The notes: generated from the letters alone by a model not told the origin. Positions 14,920 through 24,894 are shown, counted from the first letter of the stretch. The stretch: 55,006 nt of DNA from CAYVFC01 sp964450715 (GCA_964450715.1 CAYVFC010000046.1:1-55006); one strand, 5' to 3'. Translations and numbers: made by a program.

Positions 14920-17900
14920 ATGGGCATTGACGAAGGAGAACGTCAAGAGGGCGGAGGCGACGAAGGACCGTGCCCGCCTGTCTGGCACGCGACAGGTTGG
15001 ATGCTGGTCGGCGCGCTGTTCGGCCTTTCGGTTGCCGCGCTCCAGTGCGAGTTTCTTGTCTATTTCAGGGACGACTCCGACGAGTTGAGAAAGGGATTCT
15101 ACTCGATCGTCAGGGTCAGACAGCAGGAACTCGATGTTAGTTTGTTTCACGGTCTTTTCCCGTCTCAGTTATCCGTTGGGCTCTCTCTCGTAGCCTTTCT
15201 ATTGGGGGCGGGCCTTCTGTACCTATCGATGCGCGGCACCCGGACCGGCTTTATCCGCCGCCGCTATTTAGCGGTGGTCGGGATCTTTCTGGTCTACTGG
15301 TTATTCTATATCCCGCTCGGGGTTCCCGGGGGAGCCGTGATCGTCGCCTTTCACGGTTTTTATCTGATATCCGGATTCACGCTCTTGGTGTTCGTCGCAT
15401 TGCAGTATCGAATCCGTAGCTCGCGATGGCGCCCGAAACCGTTGCCGCGCAGACGTCTTTTGCTGTGGTTGTTTCAGTTCGGGACGGTTGTCGCGGTAGT
15501 CGTCGCGTCGTTGTGGTGGAAAAACCGGCTCTGGGAAGCGGACGTGAGAACCATTCCCTTTGGCGGTGTCGAGATGAACACGCTTCGCATACCGATCGTC
15601 GAATACACGCTCTCTGATACGATAGGAAAGGTCGTCTCGGGGGCCGCTGTCGGGCTGGCGTCGTGGCTTCTATCGTACCCCCACGGTCTGCGCAGGCGGT
15701 ACGTTTCCTATGCGGTTATCGGTGGGCTGTGCGCTGCCTACGCTTTTCTTCCGCTTTCGCTTTTTCTCCCCGCCGGCAAGGAAGACGGGATCCAGAATCT
15801 GCCCGGCATACAGATCGGCGGCTCCTCCGTTCGGAAGGCAATCGTCATCTCCTCGAAGGGGGTCAACGCGCATGGCGTGGACCTGTCCGGATGGAACAGC
15901 CTGAACGAAACCGCGTCGTTGGCGGAATACCTTTATAAAGCGTGGCTTGACCGTGAAGCGCCCGTGATAGCTCCAACCAGGGCCAACGCGGCGGCTCTGG
16001 AGCGCGCTCTGCGAGAGCTTCCGGTGAGCCACCCGCTTCGGGCGCTGGTGCGCGAGCACGCGGCGAGCCTCTCGTTTCGCTGGTTCGACAAGGAACGCTA
16101 TTTGGAGCTTCGCCTTGCTTCGCTGGAAGACGGGATCGATGCGTCGGATATACCTTTTCTCCAGGCGCTCTCTTCGGCGGCACCGACACCACGGGTCATG
16201 GCGGTTGCGCGAGCGCTGCTCGATCCGTCGCGGTTCCAACGGGCGGCAGATCCCCGTTCGCTGTTCCTTCTGGGGGAGTTCTTCCGCCGGGCAGGTGATG
16301 TCGCGACGTACCGGAAGCTCATAGGCGAAGCCCGAAAGAGCTGCCGATCGAAACCCCCGAAACCGAACAAAGACGGGTACGACCTGTGTTTCGATAAAAT
16401 GGCGGCGTGGCGACCGAGAAGACCCGACCGCGTAGGAGAGGTGTCGGGTAAGATCACGCTGGATGGGAAAGGCGTGGCCTCGGTGGCGTTGGGTCTTGTT
16501 TCGGAGGAATGCAACCACCGGATAAAGGCCGATCCCATGTCGTTGTTCCGGTTGCACCATTGCCTCACGGCGGATTCGCGAACCGATAGCAACGGTCACT
16601 TCAGGTTTCGGTCCGTTCCCCGGGACTCGTACCAGCTTCTGGTATGGATCGAGGATCTGGGCGTTTCCGCCGAACGGATAGAGACGAAGCCTCTGGCCAT
16701 AAGGGTCGATTCCGAGCCTGTCGAAACGAAGATATCGGTCGAGCTAGCCACCGTTCCTGACGGCTCGAAGGCCGCCTGGGCGCTGCCGCAGGCCGGAAAA
16801 AAGACGAAAGAGAAAGACATACAACCGCCGGACGAGTTGAGCCTGAAGAGCGCGCAGCAGATCGAGCCGTCGAAGGATCCGAAAAAGGAATACGAACAGA
16901 TGGTCGCCGCGCTTCCCGCGGGGGAGCTCAGCCTCGAAAACCATCGGCCAAGGGCACTGTCGCCCCAAGTCGAAAAGAGGGGGTACGCGTTATGGAAGCT
17001 GGCCGATAAGCTTCCGAAGATCGGCCTTGCGAGAAAATGGTCTATCGAGGATCGGTCCTCGAAAGAGGTCTGGGAGCGGGTAACGTTCCACCTGTCGAAG
17101 CACCGGAAGACCTTGAGAAAGGCTCTGGAGCTTATTTCCGAGCCCGTATCTCGGGTGCACCTGGATTGCCAGGACGAGGGTCAAGAGAGCGATCCCTACG
17201 AGCGGATACGCGCACTGAGCGGGTTTCTGATGTGGGAGCACGAGTACCTGCTCAGGCAGGGAGACCGGGAAAAGGCGCTGCAACTTTGGCTTGCGGCGCG
17301 GCCGATGACGCGATTTCTCGACGGCAATGTCTGCCATAACGCGGTGCGGGCCGACGACAATGTGCATTACCACAGTCTGCGGCAGCTGGAGCGGCAGCTC
17401 GACGGTACGCTTCCAGATTCCGATGACCTGAGCCGGATACGCGAAGAGCTGGAGAAACGAAATAACCTCGGCGACGACGAGTTCGTTCGCGAGGTTCGCT
17501 ATCTCCGCGCGGACGACGACAGCGGTTTCCGAGTCCTCGACGACTCGATCGAAAGCAAGTACCAGCGCCTGATCGATAGCCTGCGCTACTACGCGCGCGT
17601 GCTGGAGATCCTGAACGGTCCGCCGGCCCAGCGGCTGGACCGGCTCCGTTTCGTCGGCCCCTGGAAGCTCGGGCTGCCGTCAGCCCGATCGAAAAAGCAC
17701 CAGACGCCCCCGCAACACGTCTACTGGGAGTACGAGGTTCACGTGGAGATCCGTACCCTGCGGGTCTTCGCCTTGTGCGCGATCGATATGATCGAGGCCT
17801 ACCTGCGAGATGGCGCTTTCCCCTCGGACCGGGGACAGGAATGCAAGATCGACGAGAGAGGCAAGCCTTTCGTCTTCGAGCAGACCGAGACGGGCTTCGC

Positions 17901-18018
17901 GTACCGCCTGGCCGGTGGATACGATTGGCCCGAGCGCATCGGCTGGAAATACGATCTCCCGCGCAACGGGCAAAGGTTGGACAAAGAAGATGCCCAACAT
18001 CCTCGCGAATTCCCGTGA
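14920..18018 (+). CDS. Large membrane protein of unknown function with a C-terminal soluble region
   Basis: A 1032-residue protein, not recognised. The N-terminal third has about seven hydrophobic helices (near 27-45, 83-102, 117-135, 141-162, 183-200, 236-253 and 265-288). The long C-terminal part includes a carboxypeptidase-regulatory-like beta domain at about 505-590 (VSGKITLDGKGVASVALGL, then TDSNGHFRFRSVPRDSYQL). A charged helical region follows. The last stretch (FALCAIDMIEAYLRDGAFPS, later DERGKPFVFEQTETGF) recalls the C-terminal part of secreted proteins that share features with pseudopilin ends. The ATG has an AAGGAA site about 13 bases away. The gene is bracketed by 34-base direct repeats, suggesting a mobile or duplicated cassette. 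Confidence 0.6.
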   Translation: MGIDEGERQEGGGDEGPCPPVWHATGWMLVGALFGLSVAALQCEFLVYFRDDSDELRKGFYSIVRVRQQELDVSLFHGLFPSQLSVGLSLVAFLLGAGLLYLSMRGTRTGFIRRRYLAVVGIFLVYWLFYIPLGVPGGAVIVAFHGFYLISGFTLLVFVALQYRIRSSRWRPKPLPRRRLLLWLFQFGTVVAVVVASLWWKNRLWEADVRTIPFGGVEMNTLRIPIVEYTLSDTIGKVVSGAAVGLASWLLSYPHGLRRRYVSYAVIGGLCAAYAFLPLSLFLPAGKEDGIQNLPGIQIGGSSVRKAIVISSKGVNAHGVDLSGWNSLNETASLAEYLYKAWLDREAPVIAPTRANAAALERALRELPVSHPLRALVREHAASLSFRWFDKERYLELRLASLEDGIDASDIPFLQALSSAAPTPRVMAVARALLDPSRFQRAADPRSLFLLGEFFRRAGDVATYRKLIGEARKSCRSKPPKPNKDGYDLCFDKMAAWRPRRPDRVGEVSGKITLDGKGVASVALGLVSEECNHRIKADPMSLFRLHHCLTADSRTDSNGHFRFRSVPRDSYQLLVWIEDLGVSAERIETKPLAIRVDSEPVETKISVELATVPDGSKAAWALPQAGKKTKEKDIQPPDELSLKSAQQIEPSKDPKKEYEQMVAALPAGELSLENHRPRALSPQVEKRGYALWKLADKLPKIGLARKWSIEDRSSKEVWERVTFHLSKHRKTLRKALELISEPVSRVHLDCQDEGQESDPYERIRALSGFLMWEHEYLLRQGDREKALQLWLAARPMTRFLDGNVCHNAVRADDNVHYHSLRQLERQLDGTLPDSDDLSRIREELEKRNNLGDDEFVREVRYLRADDDSGFRVLDDSIESKYQRLIDSLRYYARVLEILNGPPAQRLDRLRFVGPWKLGLPSARSKKHQTPPQHVYWEYEVHVEIRTLRVFALCAIDMIEAYLRDGAFPSDRGQECKIDERGKPFVFEQTETGFAYRLAGGYDWPERIGWKYDLPRNGQRLDKEDAQHPREFP

Positions 18019-18518
18019 ACTGACGTCACCAAGTGCGGTTGCGGGTTTCTCGCAGATGCCGCTGAAATACGGTGATTTCGCTGGCCTGCGTCGCCACTCG
18101 CGGACTCCGTACGCGATCGCTTGATACGGGACGCCAAAACACCGCCTCGAAATGCGTCCATTTCTGTTGTCCCGGTCCATCGGAATTGCAACCCTCGGCG
18201 GCAATCAGCGGGCTGGCACCGACCGTGGCAACGCGCGGGCAACCACGGGCGCGCCGCCCGGCAACGGGCTGGCAAACGGGCTGGCAGCCGGATGGCACGC
18301 TAGCCTGGCATTCCTCTGCCAGGGGGTACCGGTTGGACCCCGTTAATCGTCCCATTGGACTCCCGTATGATACGCACGCATGACCCGCGCACGGAGCCGT
18401 TGCGGAAGTGTGCCTGTGCGCATCCGCGGTATTGCCGGTGGCGCTGGTTCCCCGCCTCTTATGCACTGGTCTGCGTACACGTGACGTTCGGGCCCTCTTC
18501 ATCGGACTCATCCGACGA
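18019..18518. other. 500-base intergenic stretch with the right direct repeat
   Basis: Contains the right 34-base repeat, then a GC-rich stretch in which GGCTGGCA recurs (about 18219-18290). I see no gene, RNA or clear terminator in the rest. Confidence 0.6.
18154..18187. repeat. 34-base direct repeat, right copy
   Basis: Exact copy of 14764-14797 in the same orientation, 3390 bases downstream. Recombination between the two would remove the membrane-protein gene as one unit. Confidence 0.9.
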
Positions 18519-19607
18519 TCAGGCCAGCGCAGCGCGAGCCCAGCCAGCGAGTTCCGCCGTCGAGCGGAGCAACCGAGCGCGTCGATGGCCGACGAGGGCT
18601 TCCATGTGGTCGAGGCGATCCAAGAGCCACCTGTCTGACGTAACGAATACGTCGGCGTAGATAGGTGCGACTGCCGCGTGTTCGAAGTCCCAGTTGTCCT
18701 GCGGTCTCGTCTTCCGACTCGGGTTCATCGTAAGGTCAGCCATCACCTGCGCTGTTAGCTCAAGTGCCGGCATGGATGCTTGGAATACCTTTTCCGTTCG
18801 TTGGGGGCTGCCGTTCCCGCGCCGCTCGATTTCCACCGATGCGGACTCCGGACCAAATTCAGCGAGGGCAAGTTGCGTTAGGTTTTTCATCACGTACCGT
18901 TTGAATAGGGCTGCTCGCTCCTCGAAAAGAACGCGACTACGATCGATCTTTCCTCCGCGGCGGAACGCGGCGCTCGCCGATAGGCGCTGAGCAGTCATTT
19001 TCTTCACGTAGATTGCATCGTACGCCGCATGTCGCTTACGAAAATCTTCGAGGTCGAGATGCTCGACCATCCAGAGTAGCGACCCAAGTTCTGGCGCGTT
19101 CATCAACAATTCCATGAATCTATCCGCTTTTTCCGCCGTCCACTCGGACGAAAAAGCGATCTTCCCGGTTCCATAGTGGTCTGGAGCGCGCGAGAACATC
19201 TCGTTTCGTTGGGCCGAACAGCGTCGTCCATGCATGATGAACTGATAACCGCATTGCGCTTCGAGGGCGTAGATCTCTTCCGGTGTTCGGAAAGTGACGG
19301 CCTGGCTCAATGCGTCCATCAATAAGGCCTGCCGTCGGCGGGCGTCGTCATCAGGCACTTGGAGCAACTCGGTGACGGCGCCATGCGACAAGGGGAAAAC
19401 GGCCCTGTTCGATTCTACGAGATTCCTGCAAAGCGTCGCGCAGTCTCGGGACACAGAAGTCGGCGCGTCGCGAAGGTCAATCCACACGTTGTGATCGAGA
19501 TAGACGACGTACCTGCCCGCGACTCGCTCGTCGTAAACCTGGCGGGGCTCGAACAACCGGCGTGTGAACTTCGCGGATTCGCTCGCGCCGCTGTTCTCTT
19601 TCTGCAC
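18519..19607 (-). CDS. PIN-like nuclease-fold protein next to the RNA repair genes
   Basis: A 362-residue protein with PIN-like features. An N-terminal strand with acidic residues (YVVYLDHNVWIDL, D38 and D44) resembles the first catalytic Asp region. A C-terminal WDFEHAAVAPIYADVFVTSD (D307, E309, D325) matches the distal acidic cluster, where PIN proteins read HDA...TSD. The middle is a long helical insertion, making it about twice the usual PIN length. GTG start with AAGAGGAA upstream. It is the last gene of the minus-strand run, 141 bases after pnkp. A single-strand RNase role is inferred from the fold and its neighbours. Confidence 0.6.
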   Translation of the reverse strand: MQKENSGASESAKFTRRLFEPRQVYDERVAGRYVVYLDHNVWIDLRDAPTSVSRDCATLCRNLVESNRAVFPLSHGAVTELLQVPDDDARRRQALLMDALSQAVTFRTPEEIYALEAQCGYQFIMHGRRCSAQRNEMFSRAPDHYGTGKIAFSSEWTAEKADRFMELLMNAPELGSLLWMVEHLDLEDFRKRHAAYDAIYVKKMTAQRLSASAAFRRGGKIDRSRVLFEERAALFKRYVMKNLTQLALAEFGPESASVEIERRGNGSPQRTEKVFQASMPALELTAQVMADLTMNPSRKTRPQDNWDFEHAAVAPIYADVFVTSDRWLLDRLDHMEALVGHRRARLLRSTAELAGWARAALA

Positions 19608-19748
19608 GTTCCTCTTATTGTTTACTCAAAAGCGCGCCTTGCGCAGCTTACGAAAAGAACCGATTTGCGGGTTGGCGACGTAAAGCCGGTATTTCGAGAT
19701 CCGTTTCGCTACACAATTGTCAAACTCGTCGGGCAAAGCTAGTCCTCC

Positions 19749-22295
19749 TCAGAGCCTCGGGTCGACGGGTTCGCTCTCCAGTGCGAGGACTCCGAAGACG
19801 CACTCGTGGACGCGGTAGAGCGGTTCCTTTTCCACGAAGCGGTGTAGGGCCTCTAGCCCGAGGGTGAACTCGCGAAGCGCCAGCGACCGCTTGGGTCCAA
19901 GTTTTCGAGCGCGCAGTCGCTCGATGTGCTCGTCAAGGGTGTACTCGGGACCGTAGATGATGCGCAGGTATTCCGGGCCGCGGCACTTCACCGCGGGCTG
20001 GACGAGGCCCTTCTTGCCGCGGTTGAGCCACTCGACGGGCTTGACGACCATGCCCTCGCCGCCTCGGCCGGTAAGGGCTTCCCACCACGCGATTCCCTCG
20101 GCCTGGCTCTCGGTGTTGGTGAGGTCGACCACCTTAAACGCGGTTTTGTGGAGCAGACCAGCGTCGCCTTCGCAGAGGTCGGCGAGCGTATTCATGTGCC
20201 AGACGTGATCGCGATCGGTATGGACTCGGCCCTCGGATGCGAGGAGGTGAAAGGGCGCGAGCTTGAGGTCGTCGATGCCGGAGACGGGCCAGCAGTAGCG
20301 GCGGTACGCGTCGGAATACTTCTCGACGCATTCTTGCCGCTCGGCGAAACGGTCGACGAGACCTTCCATTCCTGCGACGCGGGAGGCGGCCAGGCGCAGC
20401 GCCGAGAGAGCAGCGGCCATGCTGGACCGCGCGGCCGCACCGGTAGGCGCGTACTGGGATCGCAGTAACTCTTGAGCCTTCGCCGACCACGGCATGAGTT
20501 CGGCGTCGATGCAGAACCAATCGGATTCGAACTTCTGCCAGAAGTCGGCATTGGTGAGCGCGCCGCGAAGTCGGTCGAGGAACTCTGTCTCGAGGGCGGG
20601 GTCGTCGAAGAACGGCCGTCCCGTCCGGGTGTACAGCGCTCCGATACCGTGACCCCGGATGCCGAAACGGTTCGCGGCCGTGTCCTCGTCGCGACAGACG
20701 ACGGCGACCGCCCGGGAACCCATGTGCTTCTCCTGGCAGACGATCCTGGGAACACCGTTGGCGCGGAAGTATTGAAAGCTCTCTTCGGGATGTTCGAGTG
20801 TCGGGCCGTCCTTCCTCGTGTCCGAGGGAGACATGGTCGGTGGCAGGTAGATGAGCCAGCGAGGATCGGTGGCGAATCGGCTCATGACTTCGAGCGCGGC
20901 CGCGGCGTTCTCCTCGCGTACCGTTACCGTGCCGCGGATACGCGTGGATATGATTCGTTTCCCCTGCACGTCGCCGATGTCGAGTATGTCGTTGTACAAA
21001 CGCTCGGCAATTTCGGTCGAAGCCCCTTCGAGCGGCTTGACCGGTTCGTAGTACATCTTCGCCGCTGGAACCGATACCAGCTCATTCTCGGGATAGCGCA
21101 GCGCGGTCAGGGCTCCGCCGAACACGCAGCCTGTGTCGATGCACACGGTTTTGTTCAGCCACTCCGCGCTCGGGACCGGGGTGTGGCCGTAGACCACGCG
21201 CGCCCGACCGCGATAGTCGGCCGCCCAGTTGTAGCGAATCGTAAGGCCGTACTCGTCCGTCTCGCCGGTGCTCTCACCGTAGAGCGCGAATTCCCGCACA
21301 CGAGCCGATGCTCGTCCCTGGAACGACTCCTTCATTCCCCCGTGAGCCACCACCAGCTTCCCGTCATCGAGCACGTAATGGCTCACCAGGCCGTCGATGA
21401 AGGTCTTCACTTCCTCGATGAACTCCAGTGGCTCATGCTCCAGTTGCTCGACTGTCTCGGCAAGGCCATGAGTGAGGCGAACGTCACGACCGTCCAGCTT
21501 CCGCTTCAGCTTGATGTCGTGGTTGCCGGGGACGCACAGAGCGTTTCCCTCTCGGACCATCGTCATTACGAGGCGCAAGACGGCAGGGGACTTGGGACCG
21601 CGGTCGACGAGATCCCCCACGAAGAACGCCCGTCGTCCCTCGGGATGGCTCGCCGTCGGCGCAGCCTCGGCATCCTGGACCTCGTATCCAAGCGTGCGAA
21701 GAAGCGCCACGACCTCTTCGAAGCAACCGTGGACGTCGCCGATGATATCGAACGGTCCTGTCTCGTTACGCTTGTTGTTCCAGAGCGGGGTGCGAACGAT
21801 CTCTGCCGCCTCTACGTCTTCCGGTGAGTTGAGGACCGCGATATAGCGGAAGCCTTCGCGTTTCAGCGACCGGAGAGAACTGCGAAGCTGTTGCGACTGC
21901 TGGCGGGTGACATGGGGACCGAATTGCCGATCGGCCCTGTCTTGATTGCGTTCGTGACAGAGCTTGGCCGGCAGGTTCAGTACGATCGCGACCGGGAGAA
22001 CGTCGTGGTCGCGCGCCAGCTTGACGATGGGCTTGCGCGCTTCTTGCTGAACGTTGGTGGCGTCGATGACGGTCAGTCGCCCGGCGGCCAGGCGTTTAGC
22101 CGCGATGTAGTGCAGGACTTCGAAGGCATCCGTGGTAGCGCTCTGATCGTTCTCGTCGTCCGAGACCAGTCCCCGGCAGTAGTCGGACGAAAGCACCTCG
22201 GTCGGCTTAAAGTGCTTCTTCGCGAATGTCGACTTCCCACTTCCGGACGTGCCGATGAGCGCGACGAGCGACAGTTCTGGGAGTTCGATCTTCAT
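19749..22295 (-). CDS. pnkp: Polynucleotide kinase-phosphatase-ligase (bacterial RNA repair)
   Basis: Trifunctional RNA end-healing enzyme of 848 residues, close to the Clostridium thermocellum enzyme in size. The 5'-OH kinase has P-loop GTSGSGKST (15-23). The 2',3'-phosphatase has GDVHG (186-190), GDLVDRGP (227-234), GNHD (257-260), VAHGG and YGHTP (H371). The nucleotidyltransferase has KHMGSR with the adenylated Lys (K523). It repairs RNAs cut by ribotoxins, with Hen1 activating ligation. Start chosen at 22295: the ATG overlaps the hen1 stop as ATGA, showing translational coupling, while residues further upstream are unrelated shadow sequence. All three active sites look intact. Confidence 0.95.
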   Translation of the reverse strand: MKIELPELSLVALIGTSGSGKSTFAKKHFKPTEVLSSDYCRGLVSDDENDQSATTDAFEVLHYIAAKRLAAGRLTVIDATNVQQEARKPIVKLARDHDVLPVAIVLNLPAKLCHERNQDRADRQFGPHVTRQQSQQLRSSLRSLKREGFRYIAVLNSPEDVEAAEIVRTPLWNNKRNETGPFDIIGDVHGCFEEVVALLRTLGYEVQDAEAAPTASHPEGRRAFFVGDLVDRGPKSPAVLRLVMTMVREGNALCVPGNHDIKLKRKLDGRDVRLTHGLAETVEQLEHEPLEFIEEVKTFIDGLVSHYVLDDGKLVVAHGGMKESFQGRASARVREFALYGESTGETDEYGLTIRYNWAADYRGRARVVYGHTPVPSAEWLNKTVCIDTGCVFGGALTALRYPENELVSVPAAKMYYEPVKPLEGASTEIAERLYNDILDIGDVQGKRIISTRIRGTVTVREENAAAALEVMSRFATDPRWLIYLPPTMSPSDTRKDGPTLEHPEESFQYFRANGVPRIVCQEKHMGSRAVAVVCRDEDTAANRFGIRGHGIGALYTRTGRPFFDDPALETEFLDRLRGALTNADFWQKFESDWFCIDAELMPWSAKAQELLRSQYAPTGAAARSSMAAALSALRLAASRVAGMEGLVDRFAERQECVEKYSDAYRRYCWPVSGIDDLKLAPFHLLASEGRVHTDRDHVWHMNTLADLCEGDAGLLHKTAFKVVDLTNTESQAEGIAWWEALTGRGGEGMVVKPVEWLNRGKKGLVQPAVKCRGPEYLRIIYGPEYTLDEHIERLRARKLGPKRSLALREFTLGLEALHRFVEKEPLYRVHECVFGVLALESEPVDPRL

Positions 22296-23692
22296 CGCTG
22301 GAACACCGCCATCTGGGTCGGGGGACCGACCTCGGGATCCTCGGCGCCGATCGGCAGCAAGCGAACTCGGTAGCCATGACGCTCGGCGACTGCGGCGCAC
22401 CAGGTCTGGAACTCTTGCCGCGTCCATTCGAATCGGTGATCCCGGTGTCGGAGTCGACCCGCGGGAAGGGAAGCGAAGCGTACGTTGTACTCGACATTCG
22501 GCGTGGAAATAACGACGGTGGGCGGTTTGGCAAACTCGAACAAGACGCGTTCGAAGGCGCCCAGGCGAGACGGGTCGATGTGCTCCACTACCTCGACGGC
22601 GCAAGCGGCGTCGCAGTCCGAGAAGCGGCTGTCCCGATAGGTGAGCGATCCCTGGAACAGATCCACCTTTTTACGCTTCATTTCCGGCATGCGATCGAGT
22701 TTCAATCGGTCGCGAGCTCGTTCCAGAGACCGCATCGAGACATCGACGCCCACGACCCTGGAAACGGAGGGCTCTTTGAGGAGCGCGCCGATCAGCTTTC
22801 CCTCGCCGCAGCCGAGATCGAGGATGCGGGTCGCGCCCGCGTCTTTGAGCACCGCGACGACCGATCCGATGCGCTGATCGTTCAGACTGATCGGGCGTTC
22901 GAGCGCTTCTTCCTCTTGCTCCTTTTCTTCTTCGCGCACTACGGGCTCCGGATCGTCTTCAGCCATGAGGCGTTCCAGGGCATCGCGATATAGGCTTGTT
23001 TTGTGTTTCAAATAGCGGAGCGCGATCTGTTCGCGCATGGGATGCGATTTCAGCCAGTCGCCGCCCTTTGAGAGCAGCTTTTCGACCTCGTCGTCACCTA
23101 CCCAGTAGTGCTTCTGGTTGTCGAGCACGGGGATGAGCACGTAGAGATGCGTGAGAAGATCGGCGAGTCGGACACTTGCCCGCAATCGCAGCTCGAAGCA
23201 GTTACCCTCGCCCCACTCGGGGAAGGCCTCGTCGAGAGCAATCCGCTTCGCCTCGATTTCGTATCCGAGCGGCTCGAAGAGCGCCCGGAGGAAGTGCTCG
23301 CCGCCGCGACTCGGTACGGCGGACAGGCCTGCCTCTAACGGTAACGGCGTATCTGCCAATCCCTGCCGGTCCGTCGAGACGCCCTTCATCGCAGAGCCGA
23401 AGACCTGCGCAATCGCGACGCTCAGGAACGACGACGCGGCGTAGGGCCGATCGTTGACGTAGTGCGCGAGGGTGCCCTCGGTACTCTGCCCCGACCGACG
23501 ACCTCGAACGAGACCGACCGGGTCGAAGTCTAGGAGCAACGCCGCCGTGCATCGTTTCTCGGTCGCTTCCGGATAGAAGACATGCGCCTTGCCGTACGCG
23601 AGCGAGAACGTCTGGCACTTTACCGGGTGCTTGGCGAGCAGATATCCCAGGTCGGTCGCCGGGCGATGTGTAGTCCCGATGGTGAGCAGCAT
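22292..23692 (-). CDS. hen1: Bacterial Hen1: RNA 3'-terminal 2'-O-methyltransferase and Pnkp partner
   Basis: 466 residues, with two parts. The N-terminal region (LLTIGTTHRPATDLGYLLAK) is the ligase-activating domain that binds Pnkp. The C-terminal methyltransferase has LDLGCGEGKL (291-300) and the Mn-binding ExxEH (E367, E370, H371), plus a later His in HRDHRFEW. It methylates the 2'-OH at the break before ligation, so the repaired RNA resists re-cutting at that site. An acidic linker (about 253-264) joins the halves. The ATG at 23692 gives the family N-terminus, though the ribosome-binding site is weak. It overlaps pnkp by four bases. Confidence 0.95.
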   Translation of the reverse strand: MLLTIGTTHRPATDLGYLLAKHPVKCQTFSLAYGKAHVFYPEATEKRCTAALLLDFDPVGLVRGRRSGQSTEGTLAHYVNDRPYAASSFLSVAIAQVFGSAMKGVSTDRQGLADTPLPLEAGLSAVPSRGGEHFLRALFEPLGYEIEAKRIALDEAFPEWGEGNCFELRLRASVRLADLLTHLYVLIPVLDNQKHYWVGDDEVEKLLSKGGDWLKSHPMREQIALRYLKHKTSLYRDALERLMAEDDPEPVVREEEKEQEEEALERPISLNDQRIGSVVAVLKDAGATRILDLGCGEGKLIGALLKEPSVSRVVGVDVSMRSLERARDRLKLDRMPEMKRKKVDLFQGSLTYRDSRFSDCDAACAVEVVEHIDPSRLGAFERVLFEFAKPPTVVISTPNVEYNVRFASLPAGRLRHRDHRFEWTRQEFQTWCAAVAERHGYRVRLLPIGAEDPEVGPPTQMAVFQR

Positions 23693-24021
23693 GGACTACA
23701 CGATCTCGATGAAAGGTTTCTTGTCCACGCTGCGGTTCCAGTCCCAAGCCCCGGGCCGTTCCGTCCCGTTTTGGAAGAAATTCCGAAAACAGGATATCAC
23801 GCGTTCCCGCGTGACGAGAACCGCCTTTCGGGGGAAGCGCGAACGACGGGCCGAATACACTGGCCGGAAGGCTTCGGCCGAAGGTACCCTTCGGGCCCAT
23901 CCTTGGGTTCTGACCAAAATGGCCTGGTAGCAATTTCGGCTCACTTCGTTGCGGGACTTGAGCCTAGCCACCAGAGCCGACATCGAAGTTCTGCAAAATA
24001 GGGGACGTCGGTTGCTGTTTC
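23693..24021. other. 329-base non-coding stretch with nested palindromes
   Basis: No supported gene. CTTCGGCCGAAG (23872-23883) is a perfect palindrome that overlaps a second hairpin, CCGAAGG-TAC-CCTTCGG region (23878-23894). They lie downstream of the MBL gene and upstream of hen1 on the same strand, so could be a terminator without T-run or a regulatory structure. Confidence 0.5.
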
Positions 24022-24894
24022 CTACGCCGCACTCTGGGCGAGCCACGTCTTCGCGCGGAAATCAGCAACTGAGGAGATTTCCTCGTTGCCTGCTTTGAAG
24101 TTGACTACTCGGAAGGTGCGCTCGTCCTCGTTGAGCGAGCGAATCAAAACGTCTCCAGTCTTGGTCGTGAAAAGGCGGACGTCGTGCTCGTAGAGCAGGT
24201 CTCGGATTTCCTGGCGAGGATGCTCGTGCTGGTTGTTGTAGTTGGAAGTACAAATGGCAACGCGAGGTTTTACTGCACCGATAAATTCATCGGTCGTGAA
24301 GCCATTGTTGGCGCCGTGGTGGGCGAGTATCATCACGTCTACCTCGTTCCTGATGATGTCGCCGTACGTGATCCGTTGCGCTATGGCCGGGTCTTCCAGG
24401 TCGCCAAGGCTCAAGACAGTAAAGTGCCCTTGACGGAATAACTTGGCGGTAGAGTTGTTGTTCGAGTCGCCGCCGATCTCATGAGGCCAGAGGATTACGT
24501 CTAGGATTTGCAGGCGCTCGGCGTACGGGAGACCTTTTATTCGATCTGGAGACCACGCACGAGCGATCCGACCCGACTTCTGATAGGTCACAATGAGGCC
24601 CAGGGATTCCCACCCGCTGTCGGTGTGCGGCGTGTATCCGGGGTACTCGATGCATGACGGTTTCAGGTGTTCGAGAATCAGCCCAAGCTCACTTGGTGCG
24701 CAATGGTCGCGGTCCCAGCTGGTGATGTGGAGGGTATCCAGGATACCGCCTCCATAGTCTCGAATCTCGCGGAGGAGGCTGGCTGCGCTGCTCTCTGTTA
24801 CACGCGCTTCTATGAGTGTGAAGTGACCGTCGTGACAGTAGCTGAAGGATGAGCCCTCGCCACCGAGTTGATATGCTCGAAATCTAGTTCCCAT
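24022..24894 (-). CDS. ComEC-like metallo-beta-lactamase-fold protein
   Basis: A 290-residue MBL-fold hydrolase resembling the soluble domain of ComEC/Rec2. The metal motif reads HITSWDRDHC: the usual HxHxDH is altered, with Asp-x-Asp-His kept but the first histidines replaced. LSLGDLEDP carries the bridging Asp and ILAHHGANNG carries a later His pair, as in ComEC-type AHHGS motifs. No membrane segments. It overlaps the upstream membrane-protein gene by 11 bases, so the two are translationally linked and probably act together at the membrane. A nuclease or phosphodiesterase role is possible; the substrate cannot be read from the sequence. Confidence 0.72.
   Translation of the reverse strand: MGTRFRAYQLGGEGSSFSYCHDGHFTLIEARVTESSAASLLREIRDYGGGILDTLHITSWDRDHCAPSELGLILEHLKPSCIEYPGYTPHTDSGWESLGLIVTYQKSGRIARAWSPDRIKGLPYAERLQILDVILWPHEIGGDSNNNSTAKLFRQGHFTVLSLGDLEDPAIAQRITYGDIIRNEVDVMILAHHGANNGFTTDEFIGAVKPRVAICTSNYNNQHEHPRQEIRDLLYEHDVRLFTTKTGDVLIRSLNEDERTFRVVNFKAGNEEISSVADFRAKTWLAQSAA

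Noticed and set aside
19749..22604. Longer N-terminus for Pnkp starting at 22604
   Set aside because: The extra residues overlap hen1 and show no family similarity; the ATGA overlap at 22295 gives the natural start.
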